DNA of 27,223 nucleotides from Clostridiales bacterium UBA4644 (GCA_002405755.1 DHMK01000066.1:1-27223), one strand, 5' to 3'; positions 7,520 to 13,465 are shown, counted from the stretch's first letter. Numbers and translations are program-made. Notes: a model not told the origin generated them from the sequence alone.

Positions 7520-8681
7520 TCTGCTGCGGCTGGCCTGCCGTAATCTATCCCACACGGGCATCCGGGCCTGGCTCTGCCTGCTGGCAGTTTGTATCGGGAT
7601 GACTTCTGTCAGCACGGTTTTTTCGGTTGGCGCCGCAGCGCAGCAGGGCATCGCCCAGGAGATCGACCGGATCGGCATTTCCGGCCTGGCCTTTTACAGC
7701 AAACAGCCCTTTGAGCTGCAGCAGGAGCTGCTGGAAGCGGTGGAAAATGTGCAGGCGGTTTCTGCGGCGATGCCGCTAAGCCTGCTTTCCGGAGATGTAC
7801 GCTTGAGAAACCGCCGGAGCAGCGCAGGGATCCTGGGAATCGACGCGACGTTGGGTCAAATTTTCCATCTTGAGGTCCTGCATGGGGCGCTGCCCAGTCA
7901 GACACAGGTGACAAATCGGGAAAAGCTTGCCGTGATCGATGCAGAGCTTGCAAAAAGCGTTTATCACCGGGAAAATATTGTTGGAAAGCAGATCGCCTTG
8001 ACAATATCTGATATTACAGAGTTTTTTACCGTTTGTGCTGTGATCGGTTCTCAGTCGGCAAATCTTTCTGCCGTTTTAGGCAGCGCTTTGCCCTGTGTGA
8101 TCTATGTTCCGTATACGGCGCTGGAGGAAATGACTTCCGCTGCCGCGCCGGATAAGATCACCGTTTCGGTGGATGGGGAAGATGTGGCACAGACTGCTGC
8201 ACAGATCCAACAGGTGCTGCAGCGGTACACCAGCGTATCATTTTTGTATGAAAATCTCAATCAATATTTGTCAAGCTTCACAAGGATCACCGGTGCAGTC
8301 ACAACGCTGGTCAGCGGGATCGCGGCGATCTCCATGGTGGTGGGCGGGCTCGGCGTCATGAACACCATGGTCGCGTCGGTAGACGCCCGGATGCAGGAGA
8401 TCGGGATCTACCGTGCGCTGGGCGCGCGAAAGAAAGATATTTTGCTGTTGTTTCTGACGGAATCCATGATCCTGTGTGTTGCAGGCGGACTTTGCGGGAT
8501 GGGAATAAGTCAGCTGCTGTTGGCGATCATCGGCACCGTGATGAAGCTGCCAATGGCAAGCCTGCAGTCCGGCTACGGCATGAGCTTTGGCTGTGCTGCG
8601 GCCTGCGGCATTTTGTTTGGGATCTTGCCGGCATATCGTGCAGCAAAGCTGGATCCCATCCAGGCCATCCGCCACAGCTAA
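7506..8681 (+). CDS. ABC transporter permease, MacB/FtsX type
   Basis: A 391-residue permease. The ATG at 7506 is preferred to an earlier in-frame start because GGAGG (7495-7499) is six bases upstream. One N-terminal membrane helix (about residues 19-41) is followed by a large extracytoplasmic MacB core-like domain, then three C-terminal helices. The C-terminus has the FtsX-family signatures: IYRALGARKKDILLLF between helices and the closing PAYRAAKLDPIQAIRHS. There is no nucleotide-binding domain, so it needs a separate ATPase. With the upstream adaptor it forms two thirds of a typical three-gene tripartite-like exporter. The TAA stop (8679-8681) lies inside the left prophage junction palindrome, so the operon may once have continued beyond the insertion point. 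Confidence 0.88.
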   Translation: MKWIDLLRLACRNLSHTGIRAWLCLLAVCIGMTSVSTVFSVGAAAQQGIAQEIDRIGISGLAFYSKQPFELQQELLEAVENVQAVSAAMPLSLLSGDVRLRNRRSSAGILGIDATLGQIFHLEVLHGALPSQTQVTNREKLAVIDAELAKSVYHRENIVGKQIALTISDITEFFTVCAVIGSQSANLSAVLGSALPCVIYVPYTALEEMTSAAAPDKITVSVDGEDVAQTAAQIQQVLQRYTSVSFLYENLNQYLSSFTRITGAVTTLVSGIAAISMVVGGLGVMNTMVASVDARMQEIGIYRALGARKKDILLLFLTESMILCVAGGLCGMGISQLLLAIIGTVMKLPMASLQSGYGMSFGCAAACGILFGILPAYRAAKLDPIQAIRHS

Positions 8682-8709
8682 TGATACAAAATCAATATTT
8701 TGTATCATT
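8680..8709. repeat. Left prophage junction: 13-bp palindromic arms (attL candidate)
   Basis: AATGATACAAAAT (8680-8692) and its exact complement ATTTTGTATCATT (8697-8709) are separated by CAAT. The left arm recurs at 14327-14339 before the Xer gene; the right arm recurs at 13785-13797 at the other phage end. Two arms of 11-13 bp around a short core is the layout of a Xer recombination site. Confidence 0.65.
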
Positions 8710-8772
8710 CGAAGGAGGGCAAGATGGATGTTTCCGAGATCGTGGCACTGTATAACGAATATGCCGCGTACT
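8696..8772 (+). repeat. 77-bp direct repeat, left copy
   Basis: Identical to 13784-13860 except at 8761 (A here, G at 13849). It covers the right att arm, the ribosome binding site GGAGGG and the first 16 codons of the small membrane protein gene. Its partner marks the start of a second phage copy. Confidence 0.92.
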
Positions 8773-8873
8773 TCCTGCCGTTCACGGTCGTGTTCTGGAT
8801 GTGCAACTTTGTTGTTACAACCATTCTTCGCGCGGCTTTCGGCGGAAAGTTTGACTTCAGGAGTTGGCAATAA
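8724..8873 (+). CDS. Small single-helix phage membrane protein, 49 residues
   Basis: The ATG at 8724 has GGAGGG (8714-8719) four bases upstream; the TAA at 8871-8873 shares its last A with the ATG of the Zot gene (TAATG), so translation is coupled. The protein has an N-terminal polar stretch, then one hydrophobic segment (about residues 14-37, FLPFTVVFWMCNFVVTTIL), then a short basic and aromatic tail. Size, single helix and position directly before the assembly ATPase resemble the minor virion cap proteins of filamentous phages (pVII/pIX type), but I cannot assign a specific role. A 16-codon fragment of the same gene is found at 13812-13860, where residue 13 is Cys instead of Tyr. Confidence 0.75.
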   Translation: MDVSEIVALYNEYAAYFLPFTVVFWMCNFVVTTILRAAFGGKFDFRSWQ

Positions 8874-9058
8874 TGCCAGATAAACTGTGTCTGAAGGGTT
8901 CCCGCAATCCCTTGGAAATGGCCCGCAGCTTGGCCTATAAAACGCGGTTCCGTAAAGAACACCCGGATTTCTTCGATCCCTGCGGCCTGATGGTCTTCTG
9001 CGGCCCGCAGGGTTCCGGGAAGACGCTCTCGGCTGTCCGGTACTGTAGGAAGTTGTGA
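8873..9058 (+). CDS. Zot-like phage assembly ATPase, N-terminal part (frameshifted from the next frame)
   Basis: The start is the ATG at 8873, overlapping the upstream stop, with AGGAG at 8859-8863. The 61 codons carry the Walker A motif GPQGSGKT (residues 44-51), then SAVRYCRKL, and end at TGA 9056-9058. The sequence continues without loss of homology in the frame one base back, at VKKYPKCIFCSNV, so the two pieces are one gene of about 237 codons. Zot/pI proteins are inner-membrane ATPases that drive extrusion of filamentous phage. The join needs a -1 shift between 9049 and 9055; no X-XXY-YYZ slippery heptamer is seen there, so I favour a one-base deletion (mutation or sequencing error). Confidence 0.82.
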   Translation: MPDKLCLKGSRNPLEMARSLAYKTRFRKEHPDFFDPCGLMVFCGPQGSGKTLSAVRYCRKL

Positions 9059-9585
9059 AGAAATATCCGAAGTGCATCTTTTGTTCCAATGTGGCTATTG
9101 AAGGTGTCGAGACAATCCCCTATCAAGGCCTTGAATCTTTGTTCGGCCTGTCTAACGGCTATGAGGGCGTTCTTTACCTGATCGATGAAATCCATTTGGA
9201 GTTCAACAGTCTGGAAAGCCGGAATATCTCTATTGAAGAAATGATAGAGTTTTCCCAGCAGCGAAAGCAGCGGAAGCATATCGTAGGCACCAGCCAGGTT
9301 TATATGCGTCTGGCAAAGCCGCTCCGGGAACAGATTAAAGATGTTGTTCTGTGTCAGAATCTGTTCAATCTGGTGCAGCATAACCAGCTGGTGGACGGTG
9401 AACACGCCGTAGAAGAAAACGGCAAGTTCAAAAGTAAGGTTGTCAAAAATTACTGGTGGTTCCACACACCGGAATTGTATGGGAGTTATGATACATATGC
9501 GAAAATGCAGCGTTATAAAAACGAGTGGCAAGGCCGCAGCCGTGCTCCTTCTACTGTTCAGCTTGGCGATTCCGTGCAGCGCTGA
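9055..9585 (+). CDS. Zot-like phage assembly ATPase, C-terminal part
   Basis: This frame opens from GTG 9055, which is probably not a real start: the in-frame TAG at 9046 lies just before it and the preceding frame supplies the N-terminus. It holds the rest of the Zot domain: the first strand after the P-loop helix (KCIFCSNV), Walker B VLYLIDE (residues 39-45 of this piece), a QQRKQRKHIVGTSQ segment matching the sensor-like polar strand of Zot/pI/FtsK-type ATPases, and RLAKPLREQIKDVV. No hydrophobic helix follows, unlike many Proteobacterial Zot proteins with a periplasmic tail, so this looks like the cytosolic ATPase module only. The 3' end overlaps the start of the next gene by about 90 bases in another frame. 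Confidence 0.85.
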   Translation: MKKYPKCIFCSNVAIEGVETIPYQGLESLFGLSNGYEGVLYLIDEIHLEFNSLESRNISIEEMIEFSQQRKQRKHIVGTSQVYMRLAKPLREQIKDVVLCQNLFNLVQHNQLVDGEHAVEENGKFKSKVVKNYWWFHTPELYGSYDTYAKMQRYKNEWQGRSRAPSTVQLGDSVQR

Positions 9586-10252
9586 ATATGTAGATGTAGG
9601 CGGCGGGATTTGGCTTGATATGGAGACGGGAGAGTATTTGACCGATGAGGAATATAACAAGCGTATTGCAGTTTCTGAGCCTGAAGAGCCTACTAAATCG
9701 TCTGTTCCGGAAATGGTGGTGGATGGCTCTGGTGATTCTGTTGCTGCTGTTTCTTCGCCGGTAGCCGATTCCGATGGAATGGCAGACGGCGAAGAACAGC
9801 AGCCCGAAGGTGATTCCCCTGCCCTGCTGTCCAGCTACCAGCCTACGGACTATACTCTTGGCACCTCCAATGTGGCTATCTTCTCCGGGCTGGTGTCGAA
9901 GGTTCCTTGGGGGCAGCATTATGTCTACTGGCGGGATGGGCAGTATACATACAGGTTCGCATATGGCAAGCTGACCTTTGCCAATGGCCGCTTTACCGGG
10001 GATGGGAATGAGATTACCGTTATTTCTTACGATACGGAGAGCGGTTATAATTCGTCCTACACCTATACTTCCTCAGTGGATTCGTCTTTCGTCCTGACGC
10101 CGGGAAACCGGCTGGTATACAGCGATTTGGGAGATTATCCCGGACTTGCAGATAAGGAGGTGCAGAAATATGCTACAATTGCGGCGTTTGTGCTCTGTGC
10201 TGCTGCTTTTTGGTGTCTTGGTAGCAGTATCCGCCGTGCCTGCTTCGGCTAA
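9497..10252 (+). CDS. Secreted, C-terminally anchored phage protein (possible pIII-like minor coat), 251 residues
   Basis: Several in-frame starts exist (9440, 9479, 9488, 9497). I choose the ATG at 9497 because it gives a classic signal peptide: basic MRKCSVIKTSGK, hydrophobic AAAVLLLLFSLAIP, then CSAEY as cleavage site. The mature protein is acidic with a Ser/Asp/Glu-rich linker (about residues 60-110), a Tyr/Thr-rich beta-like region after it, and a hydrophobic helix near the C-terminus (IAAFVLCAAAFWCLG) followed by a basic end. Signal peptide plus C-terminal anchor is the architecture of filamentous-phage adsorption and terminal proteins released from the membrane during assembly. It overlaps zot by 89 bases. 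No domain family is recognised. Confidence 0.72.
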   Translation: MRKCSVIKTSGKAAAVLLLLFSLAIPCSAEYVDVGGGIWLDMETGEYLTDEEYNKRIAVSEPEEPTKSSVPEMVVDGSGDSVAAVSSPVADSDGMADGEEQQPEGDSPALLSSYQPTDYTLGTSNVAIFSGLVSKVPWGQHYVYWRDGQYTYRFAYGKLTFANGRFTGDGNEITVISYDTESGYNSSYTYTSSVDSSFVLTPGNRLVYSDLGDYPGLADKEVQKYATIAAFVLCAAAFWCLGSSIRRACFG

Positions 10253-11390
10253 GAAGTTAGATGGCGTTACATTAACTATTTCTTTTCCGCATACTGATTT
10301 TTTCGCGGTTAGGAATGGATATAGCGGTACTCTTTATTATCCTCCTGTCCAGAATCCAGTTTCTATTTTTTCTGAAGGTCCATCTTTCTCTTTTTCTTAT
10401 TCGTGGAACAACAATGTTGCTCCTTGTATTACTAACTTTCTTGTGAATCCCGCTTATTCTTCCGTTCCTCAGTATATCAATCTTGATTTTGTGATTGGTG
10501 ACGGTGATGGTGAGTGTGATGTTTCGTTTGATTTCTTTGCTACCTATTTCAATATTTATGGTAAGGATTCTTCTGGAAATTCAACCGATGTCAATCTTTT
10601 TAATTTGAGAACATCAACATCAACATATGTTGACGGTGACGCTGTATCTTTTACTGATCCTTGGAGCGGTCGAGTTAGTAAACGATTCGTTATTCAGTAT
10701 GAAACTACTTCCAGTTATATGACTTGTCAAGCAATTTATCCTAATAGTGGGTATTATAAAATGGTTTTTTCCGTAAGTTTGCCTGGCTTGAAGGTTAATA
10801 ATGTGCTTACGGCTATTGACCGTATCGAGTTGAAGGTTGGCGAGATAACTACTACGGTAAAGAACATCGAAAACGGTGTAATTGACATCAATAGCAATCT
10901 TGTTGACATGAAGGATCAATTGTCTAAGTCGGATTCTTCTATCTGGTCTGCCGGTTCCTCGGCCATTGGCGATAAGGTGGGCGAACTGTTCACCCCCTCT
11001 GCGGGCGATCTCACTTCGGCCACGGAAAGCCTGAAGGATACTATGACGGACAAGCTGGGCGGGGCTTATGATGCCGTGGACGCTGTGACCGGTGCGGGGG
11101 AACAAATGCGTGACAAGCTGAAGAATCCCACCCCAACAGAATCCATCACATTCCCCGGCATATCTGTTCCCTCGGCTGGCATGGTGGAGGGCTTTACAAT
11201 CCTTCCGTCTATGGAGGTTTCGTTGCCGCCGAAGCTAACTGCCGTGCTGCAGCCGGTCGCGGGGGCCATTGTCTGCGTGCTGGTGGGAATGTATACGCTG
11301 TCCAGCCTGAAAGATATGGTGGTGTGCTTCATGTCCTCCATGTCGTATGCTGAGTATGTGCACCGGGATAAAGGTGGTGGGTCTGCATGA
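10170..11390 (+). CDS. Secreted, C-terminally anchored phage adsorption-type protein, 406 residues
   Basis: The ATG at 10170 follows AAGGAGG (10154-10160) and begins a signal peptide (MLQLRRLCSVLLLFGVLVAV, cleavage after PASA). It overlaps the upstream gene by 83 bases. The N-terminal two thirds are rich in Ser, Phe, Tyr, Asn and Asp and look like an extracellular beta domain. Next comes a polar, heptad-like stretch (about residues 210-250) suggesting a coiled coil, then a linker with Pro/Gly, then one hydrophobic helix (AGAIVCVLVGMYTLSSL) and a short basic tail. Base composition changes inside the gene: bases 10250-10930 are AT-rich with T-ending codons, while the 3' part returns to GC-rich usage. 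That pattern fits an exchanged receptor-binding domain on a conserved anchor. The role as pIII equivalent is inferred. Confidence 0.72.
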   Translation: MLQLRRLCSVLLLFGVLVAVSAVPASAKKLDGVTLTISFPHTDFFAVRNGYSGTLYYPPVQNPVSIFSEGPSFSFSYSWNNNVAPCITNFLVNPAYSSVPQYINLDFVIGDGDGECDVSFDFFATYFNIYGKDSSGNSTDVNLFNLRTSTSTYVDGDAVSFTDPWSGRVSKRFVIQYETTSSYMTCQAIYPNSGYYKMVFSVSLPGLKVNNVLTAIDRIELKVGEITTTVKNIENGVIDINSNLVDMKDQLSKSDSSIWSAGSSAIGDKVGELFTPSAGDLTSATESLKDTMTDKLGGAYDAVDAVTGAGEQMRDKLKNPTPTESITFPGISVPSAGMVEGFTILPSMEVSLPPKLTAVLQPVAGAIVCVLVGMYTLSSLKDMVVCFMSSMSYAEYVHRDKGGGSA

Positions 11391-11671
11391 TCATAAAGAA
11401 GCTGATAGAAGCGTTGACGGCGATGGTGACTTCTGCCCTGTCGAATGTGGGTTCGATTCCGGATTTGCCTGCTGGGATTTTGACCTACTTTAACAGGGGG
11501 CTTGGTTACCTGTTGGACGGGATAGACCTGTTAGGCATGTTTATAGGCTCTCAGGCCGTCTCTTTTATGGGGGTGTGTCTGGATATTATCCTTGTGGCAA
11601 ATGCGTTCTACATGGCGTATAGCGCCGTTATGTGGGTGCTGCACAAGATACCCATGCTGGGCATAAAGTAA
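11387..11671 (+). CDS. Small phage membrane protein, 94 residues (pVI-like position)
   Basis: The ATG at 11387 overlaps the preceding stop in an ATGA arrangement, so translation is coupled. The protein has an amphipathic N-terminal region, a hydrophobic segment around residues 35-55 (GLGYLLDGIDLLGMFIG) and a stronger one around 56-85 (VCLDIILVANAFYMAYSAVMWVL), ending in a basic KIPMLGIK tail. In filamentous phages the gene after the adsorption protein encodes a hydrophobic partner (pVI) that holds it at the virion end; position and hydropathy fit that role but no sequence family is recognised. It is the last gene before the hairpin-rich intergenic region. Confidence 0.72.
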   Translation: MIIKKLIEALTAMVTSALSNVGSIPDLPAGILTYFNRGLGYLLDGIDLLGMFIGSQAVSFMGVCLDIILVANAFYMAYSAVMWVLHKIPMLGIK

Positions 11672-11672
11672 G

Positions 11673-11722
11673 CCCCGGTCAAAGCCTGCGGATTTAACCA
11701 CGCAATCCGCAGGTTTGCCGGG
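11673..11722 (+). terminator. Long GC-rich hairpin at the end of the phage structural operon
   Basis: An inner 10-bp stem (CCTGCGGATT, 11685-11694, with 11704-11713) is extended by an outer CCCCGG-CAAA / TTTG-CCGGGG pairing with two one-base bulges. It starts two bases after the stop codon. No T run follows, so it could be a transcript-stabilising or packaging hairpin rather than a classic terminator. Confidence 0.6.
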
Positions 11723-11724
11723 GA

Positions 11725-11742
11725 CCGCGCCCGCAGGCGCGG
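11725..11742. repeat. Second hairpin of the phage intergenic region
   Basis: A perfect 7-bp stem, CCGCGCC (11725-11731) and GGCGCGG (11736-11742), with a CGCA loop, lies directly between the large GC hairpin and the putative replication hairpin. Serial hairpins are typical of inovirus intergenic regions, where they serve packaging and replication. Confidence 0.6.
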
Positions 11743-11750
11743 AAATCTCC

Positions 11751-11801
11751 CTACAGAATTGTAAGGGCTACGTCTTTACAATTCTGTAGGTATTGTAGGT
11801 A
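11751..11801 (+). other. Putative rolling-circle double-strand origin: hairpin with CTACG loop plus direct repeats
   Basis: A perfect 14-bp stem (CTACAGAATTGTAA, 11751-11764, with 11776-11789) carries an 11-base loop containing CTACG (11768-11772). pMV158-family origins are nicked in TACTACG/AC exposed on a hairpin loop, and the Rep here is of that type. Directly overlapping and following the right arm are 9-bp repeats (CTGTAGGTA, TTGTAGGTA; 11784-11801), possible Rep-binding iterons. The same 18-bp string recurs with one change at 13751-13768. Nicking after 11772 is a prediction. Confidence 0.5.
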
Positions 11802-11810
11802 AAGTGTCGT

Positions 11811-12029
11811 TCAGCGCGGCCAGCTGAGACCTTTTGGCAGGCCTAGAATGTAGTCTGCCGAAACATGGTAGATGTCGCAGATTGCGCGAAGGTTGTTCGC
11901 TCCGGGTTCGCTGGTGCCCTTCCTCCATCGGGCTATCTGCTGCCGAGATACGCCGATTTTGAATGCCAGTTCGGTTATGGATATGTCCCCATCTTCGATG
12001 AGTGCGTCAATTCTGTTGGTTATGTCCAT
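11811..12029 (-). CDS. Phage repressor, XRE/Cro-CI-type helix-turn-helix, 72 residues
   Basis: I take the ATG at 12029 (preceded by AAGGGAAG) rather than the longer frame from 12122, whose extra codons would cross the operators and promoter. The 72 residues are a single HTH_3 domain: ITELAFKIGVSRQQIARWRKG is the helix-turn-helix and NLRAICDIYHVSADYILGL the closing helices, as in CI/Cro and SinR-like proteins. There is no C-terminal oligomerisation or peptidase domain, so it cannot be a LexA-type self-cleaving repressor. It is divergent from the replication operon, and the space between holds three copies of one palindrome around a consensus promoter. It very likely represses the rep operon and perhaps itself. 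Confidence 0.85.
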   Translation of the reverse strand: MDITNRIDALIEDGDISITELAFKIGVSRQQIARWRKGTSEPGANNLRAICDIYHVSADYILGLPKGLSWPR

Positions 12030-12063
12030 AAACTTCCCTTCCCTTTTGGCTGTTGTGCCGATT

Positions 12064-12139
12064 GTAGCATAAATGTTCCGATTTTGCTTGACATGGAACA
12101 TAAATGTTCCTATAATGGGCATGTAACATAAATGTTACA
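12064..12139. promoter_or_regulatory. Three-site operator of the phage repressor
   Basis: Three copies of a palindrome with core ACATAAATGT occur at 12064-12079 (GTAGCATAAATGTTCC, imperfect), 12095-12110 (GGAACATAAATGTTCC) and 12122-12139 (TGTAACATAAATGTTACA). The middle one fills the whole spacer of the rightward promoter; the others flank it. The spacing (about 29 bases apart) puts the sites near the same face of the helix. Confidence 0.85.
12088..12116 (+). promoter_or_regulatory. Consensus promoter of the phage replication operon
   Basis: TTGACA (12088-12093), exactly 17 bases, TATAAT (12111-12116): a perfect sigma-A promoter whose spacer is the repressor palindrome. It drives the genes from 12162 on. 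Repressor binding would block RNA polymerase directly. Confidence 0.92.
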
Positions 12140-12161
12140 AGAAAGGAAGGAAGGAACGAAA

Positions 12162-12305
12162 ATGAAGTACCCTAACAACTTTTTTCTGATTATGGCAGCG
12201 CTGTTTGGAGTGAGCCGTGATGATTTTGAGAGTTACCCAGTGAAATTGCAGTCGTTTCTGTATTCCGTTTACAGGAAAATCAGTGAGGTTGAGTCCGATG
12301 ACTGA
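12162..12305 (+). CDS. Small phage protein, 47 residues, first gene of the replication operon
   Basis: The ATG at 12162 follows a purine-rich GGAAGGAAGGAA stretch, and the gene is the first behind the repressed promoter. The 47 residues begin with a short hydrophobic stretch (NNFFLIMAALFGV) and continue as a polar helix (DDFESYPVKLQSFLYSVYRKISEVE). The position next to the switch could suit a Cro-like or regulatory factor, but no DNA-binding motif is visible and I do not recognise the family. The stop overlaps the next start by eight bases, which supports that it is translated. Confidence 0.6.
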   Translation: MKYPNNFFLIMAALFGVSRDDFESYPVKLQSFLYSVYRKISEVESDD

Positions 12306-12519
12306 TTGCACGGTGTATGAGTACCTGTCCCGGTTCGCACCCTCTCAAGCGCTGGTGATCATCTGCGGACAGGACAGACGGTTGGAGTACTGGCGGGGGC
12401 TGGCGAGGAATTGCCCTCTCTGGGTGCTCAATGAGGTAATCATCAGCGTGGACTATATCCCGGTCGGAGACGGCTTCGGGACGCTGATTCTGACAAGAAG
12501 AGGGTTGAAACATGGCTAA
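12298..12519 (+). CDS. Small phage protein of unknown function, 73 residues
   Basis: The start is taken as the ATG at 12298, overlapping the upstream gene by eight bases; the alternative ATG at 12283 would overlap by 23. There is only a weak GAGG upstream, consistent with translational coupling. The protein is soluble and mixed alpha/beta, with LVIICGQDRRLEYWRGLARNC resembling a strand-helix unit, and has no membrane segment or known motif. It overlaps rep by eight bases at its 3' end. Lying between the switch and rep, it might help replication control, but this is only positional. Confidence 0.62.
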   Translation: MTDCTVYEYLSRFAPSQALVIICGQDRRLEYWRGLARNCPLWVLNEVIISVDYIPVGDGFGTLILTRRGLKHG

Positions 12520-13105
12520 GCAAGCACGGAAGTTCTCTGGCACTTTTTATGTGGATTCAGAGACCTATAGCGCAGATAATGTAATCCAGACGATTCAAGA
12601 GTATTTCGATGAGTGGGCATGGATCGTTCATGACAAGGATGTGGACGAAAACGGCGAGCTGAAGAAGCCGCATGTTCATTGGGTTGGCTCTATTGCAAAT
12701 CCGGTTCCCTTGACAACGATTTCTAACCGGCTCACCGTGCCGGAACAGTTCGTGGAGTTCGTGAAGAGCTGGAAAGGCTCCATCCGGTATTTGGTGCATG
12801 CCAGCAATCCGGAAAAGGCACAGTATGACATTGAAGCGGTACACGCTAATTTCGAAGTAGGCAAGTTTATTGCAAGAGGGGCGGAAACGCAGTTTAGTAT
12901 GATTCTGGACTACATAGACGCAAACCCCGGAATTGACTTCCGGCAGTTGGCCCGCTGGGCCTGTGATAATGGCTGTTATGCCGAACTGAAAAAGGCGGGC
13001 TTCCTGATCAAAGAAATCATGAAAGCACCGTCCCGGCCCGGAAAGCCTGTAGTGGCTCCGGACTTTACAGTATCTGTTGTGGGCGATTGCCCGTTTGAAA
13101 AATAA
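12512..13105 (+). CDS. rep: Rolling-circle replication initiator, Rep_2 (pMV158 RepB-like) family
   Basis: A 197-residue HUH endonuclease. Motif 1 is WAWIVHDKD (His40, Asp43), motif 2 is KKPHVHWVG (HUH pair His54 and His56, metal ligands) and motif 3 is SIRYLVHASNPEKAQYD, where Tyr93 is the likely nicking tyrosine. The spacing closely follows pMV158 RepB as I recall it (His39, Asp42, His55, His57, Tyr99). The C-terminal 90 residues are shorter than the RepB oligomerisation domain and there is no helicase domain, so it depends on a host helicase. It would nick the phage circle and start rolling-circle synthesis, producing ssDNA for packaging. Use of a plasmid-type Rep rather than pII is known for Gram-positive inoviruses. 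It starts inside the end of the preceding gene. Confidence 0.88.
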   Translation: MAKQARKFSGTFYVDSETYSADNVIQTIQEYFDEWAWIVHDKDVDENGELKKPHVHWVGSIANPVPLTTISNRLTVPEQFVEFVKSWKGSIRYLVHASNPEKAQYDIEAVHANFEVGKFIARGAETQFSMILDYIDANPGIDFRQLARWACDNGCYAELKKAGFLIKEIMKAPSRPGKPVVAPDFTVSVVGDCPFEK

Positions 13106-13116
13106 GGAGGTTTTGA

Positions 13117-13353
13117 ATGAAGGTTATCGGTTTTCGAAATGTTGACTTCACTGGTCAAGACGGTCGGCCTGTCCGAGGGCTGTCTCTGTATCTTAGCCAG
13201 CCGATCACTAAGAACGGCTGCGGCGAAGCTGCTGAAAAAGTGTTCCTCTCGGAACGCATCATGAGCGGCATGGCGGCGATTCCGGAACTCGGCGAAGAGG
13301 TCGAGCCGGTCTACAACAAGTTCGGCAAGGTCGTTGAGGTTCGGCCTGTCTGA
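13117..13353 (+). CDS. Small phage protein, probable ssDNA-binding protein, 78 residues
   Basis: A strong AAGGAGG (13104-13110) stands six bases before the ATG at 13117, the best ribosome binding site in the phage, which fits a protein needed in large amounts. The sequence has beta-rich character: VIGFRNVDF, GRPVRGLSLYLSQP, a short helix (GEAAEKVFLSERI), and GEEVEPVYNKFGKVVEVRPV. This is the shape of a small OB-like barrel. Proteins of this size directly after rep in filamentous phages and rolling-circle elements often coat ssDNA (gene V role). That assignment is inferred from position, size and strand pattern; I do not recognise a named family. It precedes the tRNA gene by 38 bases. Confidence 0.65.
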   Translation: MKVIGFRNVDFTGQDGRPVRGLSLYLSQPITKNGCGEAAEKVFLSERIMSGMAAIPELGEEVEPVYNKFGKVVEVRPV

Positions 13354-13369
13354 TACATTCCTTTCTTTC

Positions 13370-13387
13370 TCTCCCCTTCGGGGGAGA
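13370..13387. repeat. Hairpin with TTCG tetraloop before the tRNA gene
   Basis: A perfect 7-bp stem, TCTCCCC (13370-13376) and GGGGAGA (13381-13387), closes a stable TTCG loop. There is no T run, so it is not a classic terminator. It ends five bases before the tRNA 5' end and may protect or help process the transcript. Confidence 0.65.
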
Positions 13388-13391
13388 ATAT

Positions 13392-13465
13392 GGCGGGGTA
13401 GTGCAGTGGCAGCACGGAAGGGTTTGAGCCTTCAAATGCTTGTTCGAATCAAGCCCCCGCAACCA
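13392..13465 (+). tRNA. tRNA-Gln (anticodon UUG), phage-encoded, with encoded CCA
   Basis: A full cloverleaf can be folded by eye. Acceptor GGCGGGG pairs with CCCCGCA at six of seven positions (G1-A72 mismatch). The D stem is GTGC/GCAC. The anticodon stem GAAGG/CCTTC has loop GTTTGAG, which puts U33 and anticodon TTG at 13424-13426. A four-base variable loop precedes the T stem GCTTG/CAAGC with loop TTCGAAT. The discriminator is A and CCA is encoded (13463-13465). Anticodon UUG reads CAA and CAG (Gln). An unpaired or weak 1-72 position is normal for bacterial tRNA-Gln. A tRNA gene inside a 5-kb filamentous phage is very unusual. Confidence 0.85.

Noticed and set aside
9040..9060. Programmed -1 ribosomal frameshift in zot
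   Set aside because: No X-XXY-YYZ heptamer and no obvious stimulatory stem are seen at the switch. It is kept as an alternative, but a one-base deletion is simpler.
8873..9585. Zot domain as an enterotoxin
   Set aside because: The zonula occludens name comes from a Vibrio phage protein. This protein has only the cytosolic ATPase module needed for phage assembly and no toxin segment.
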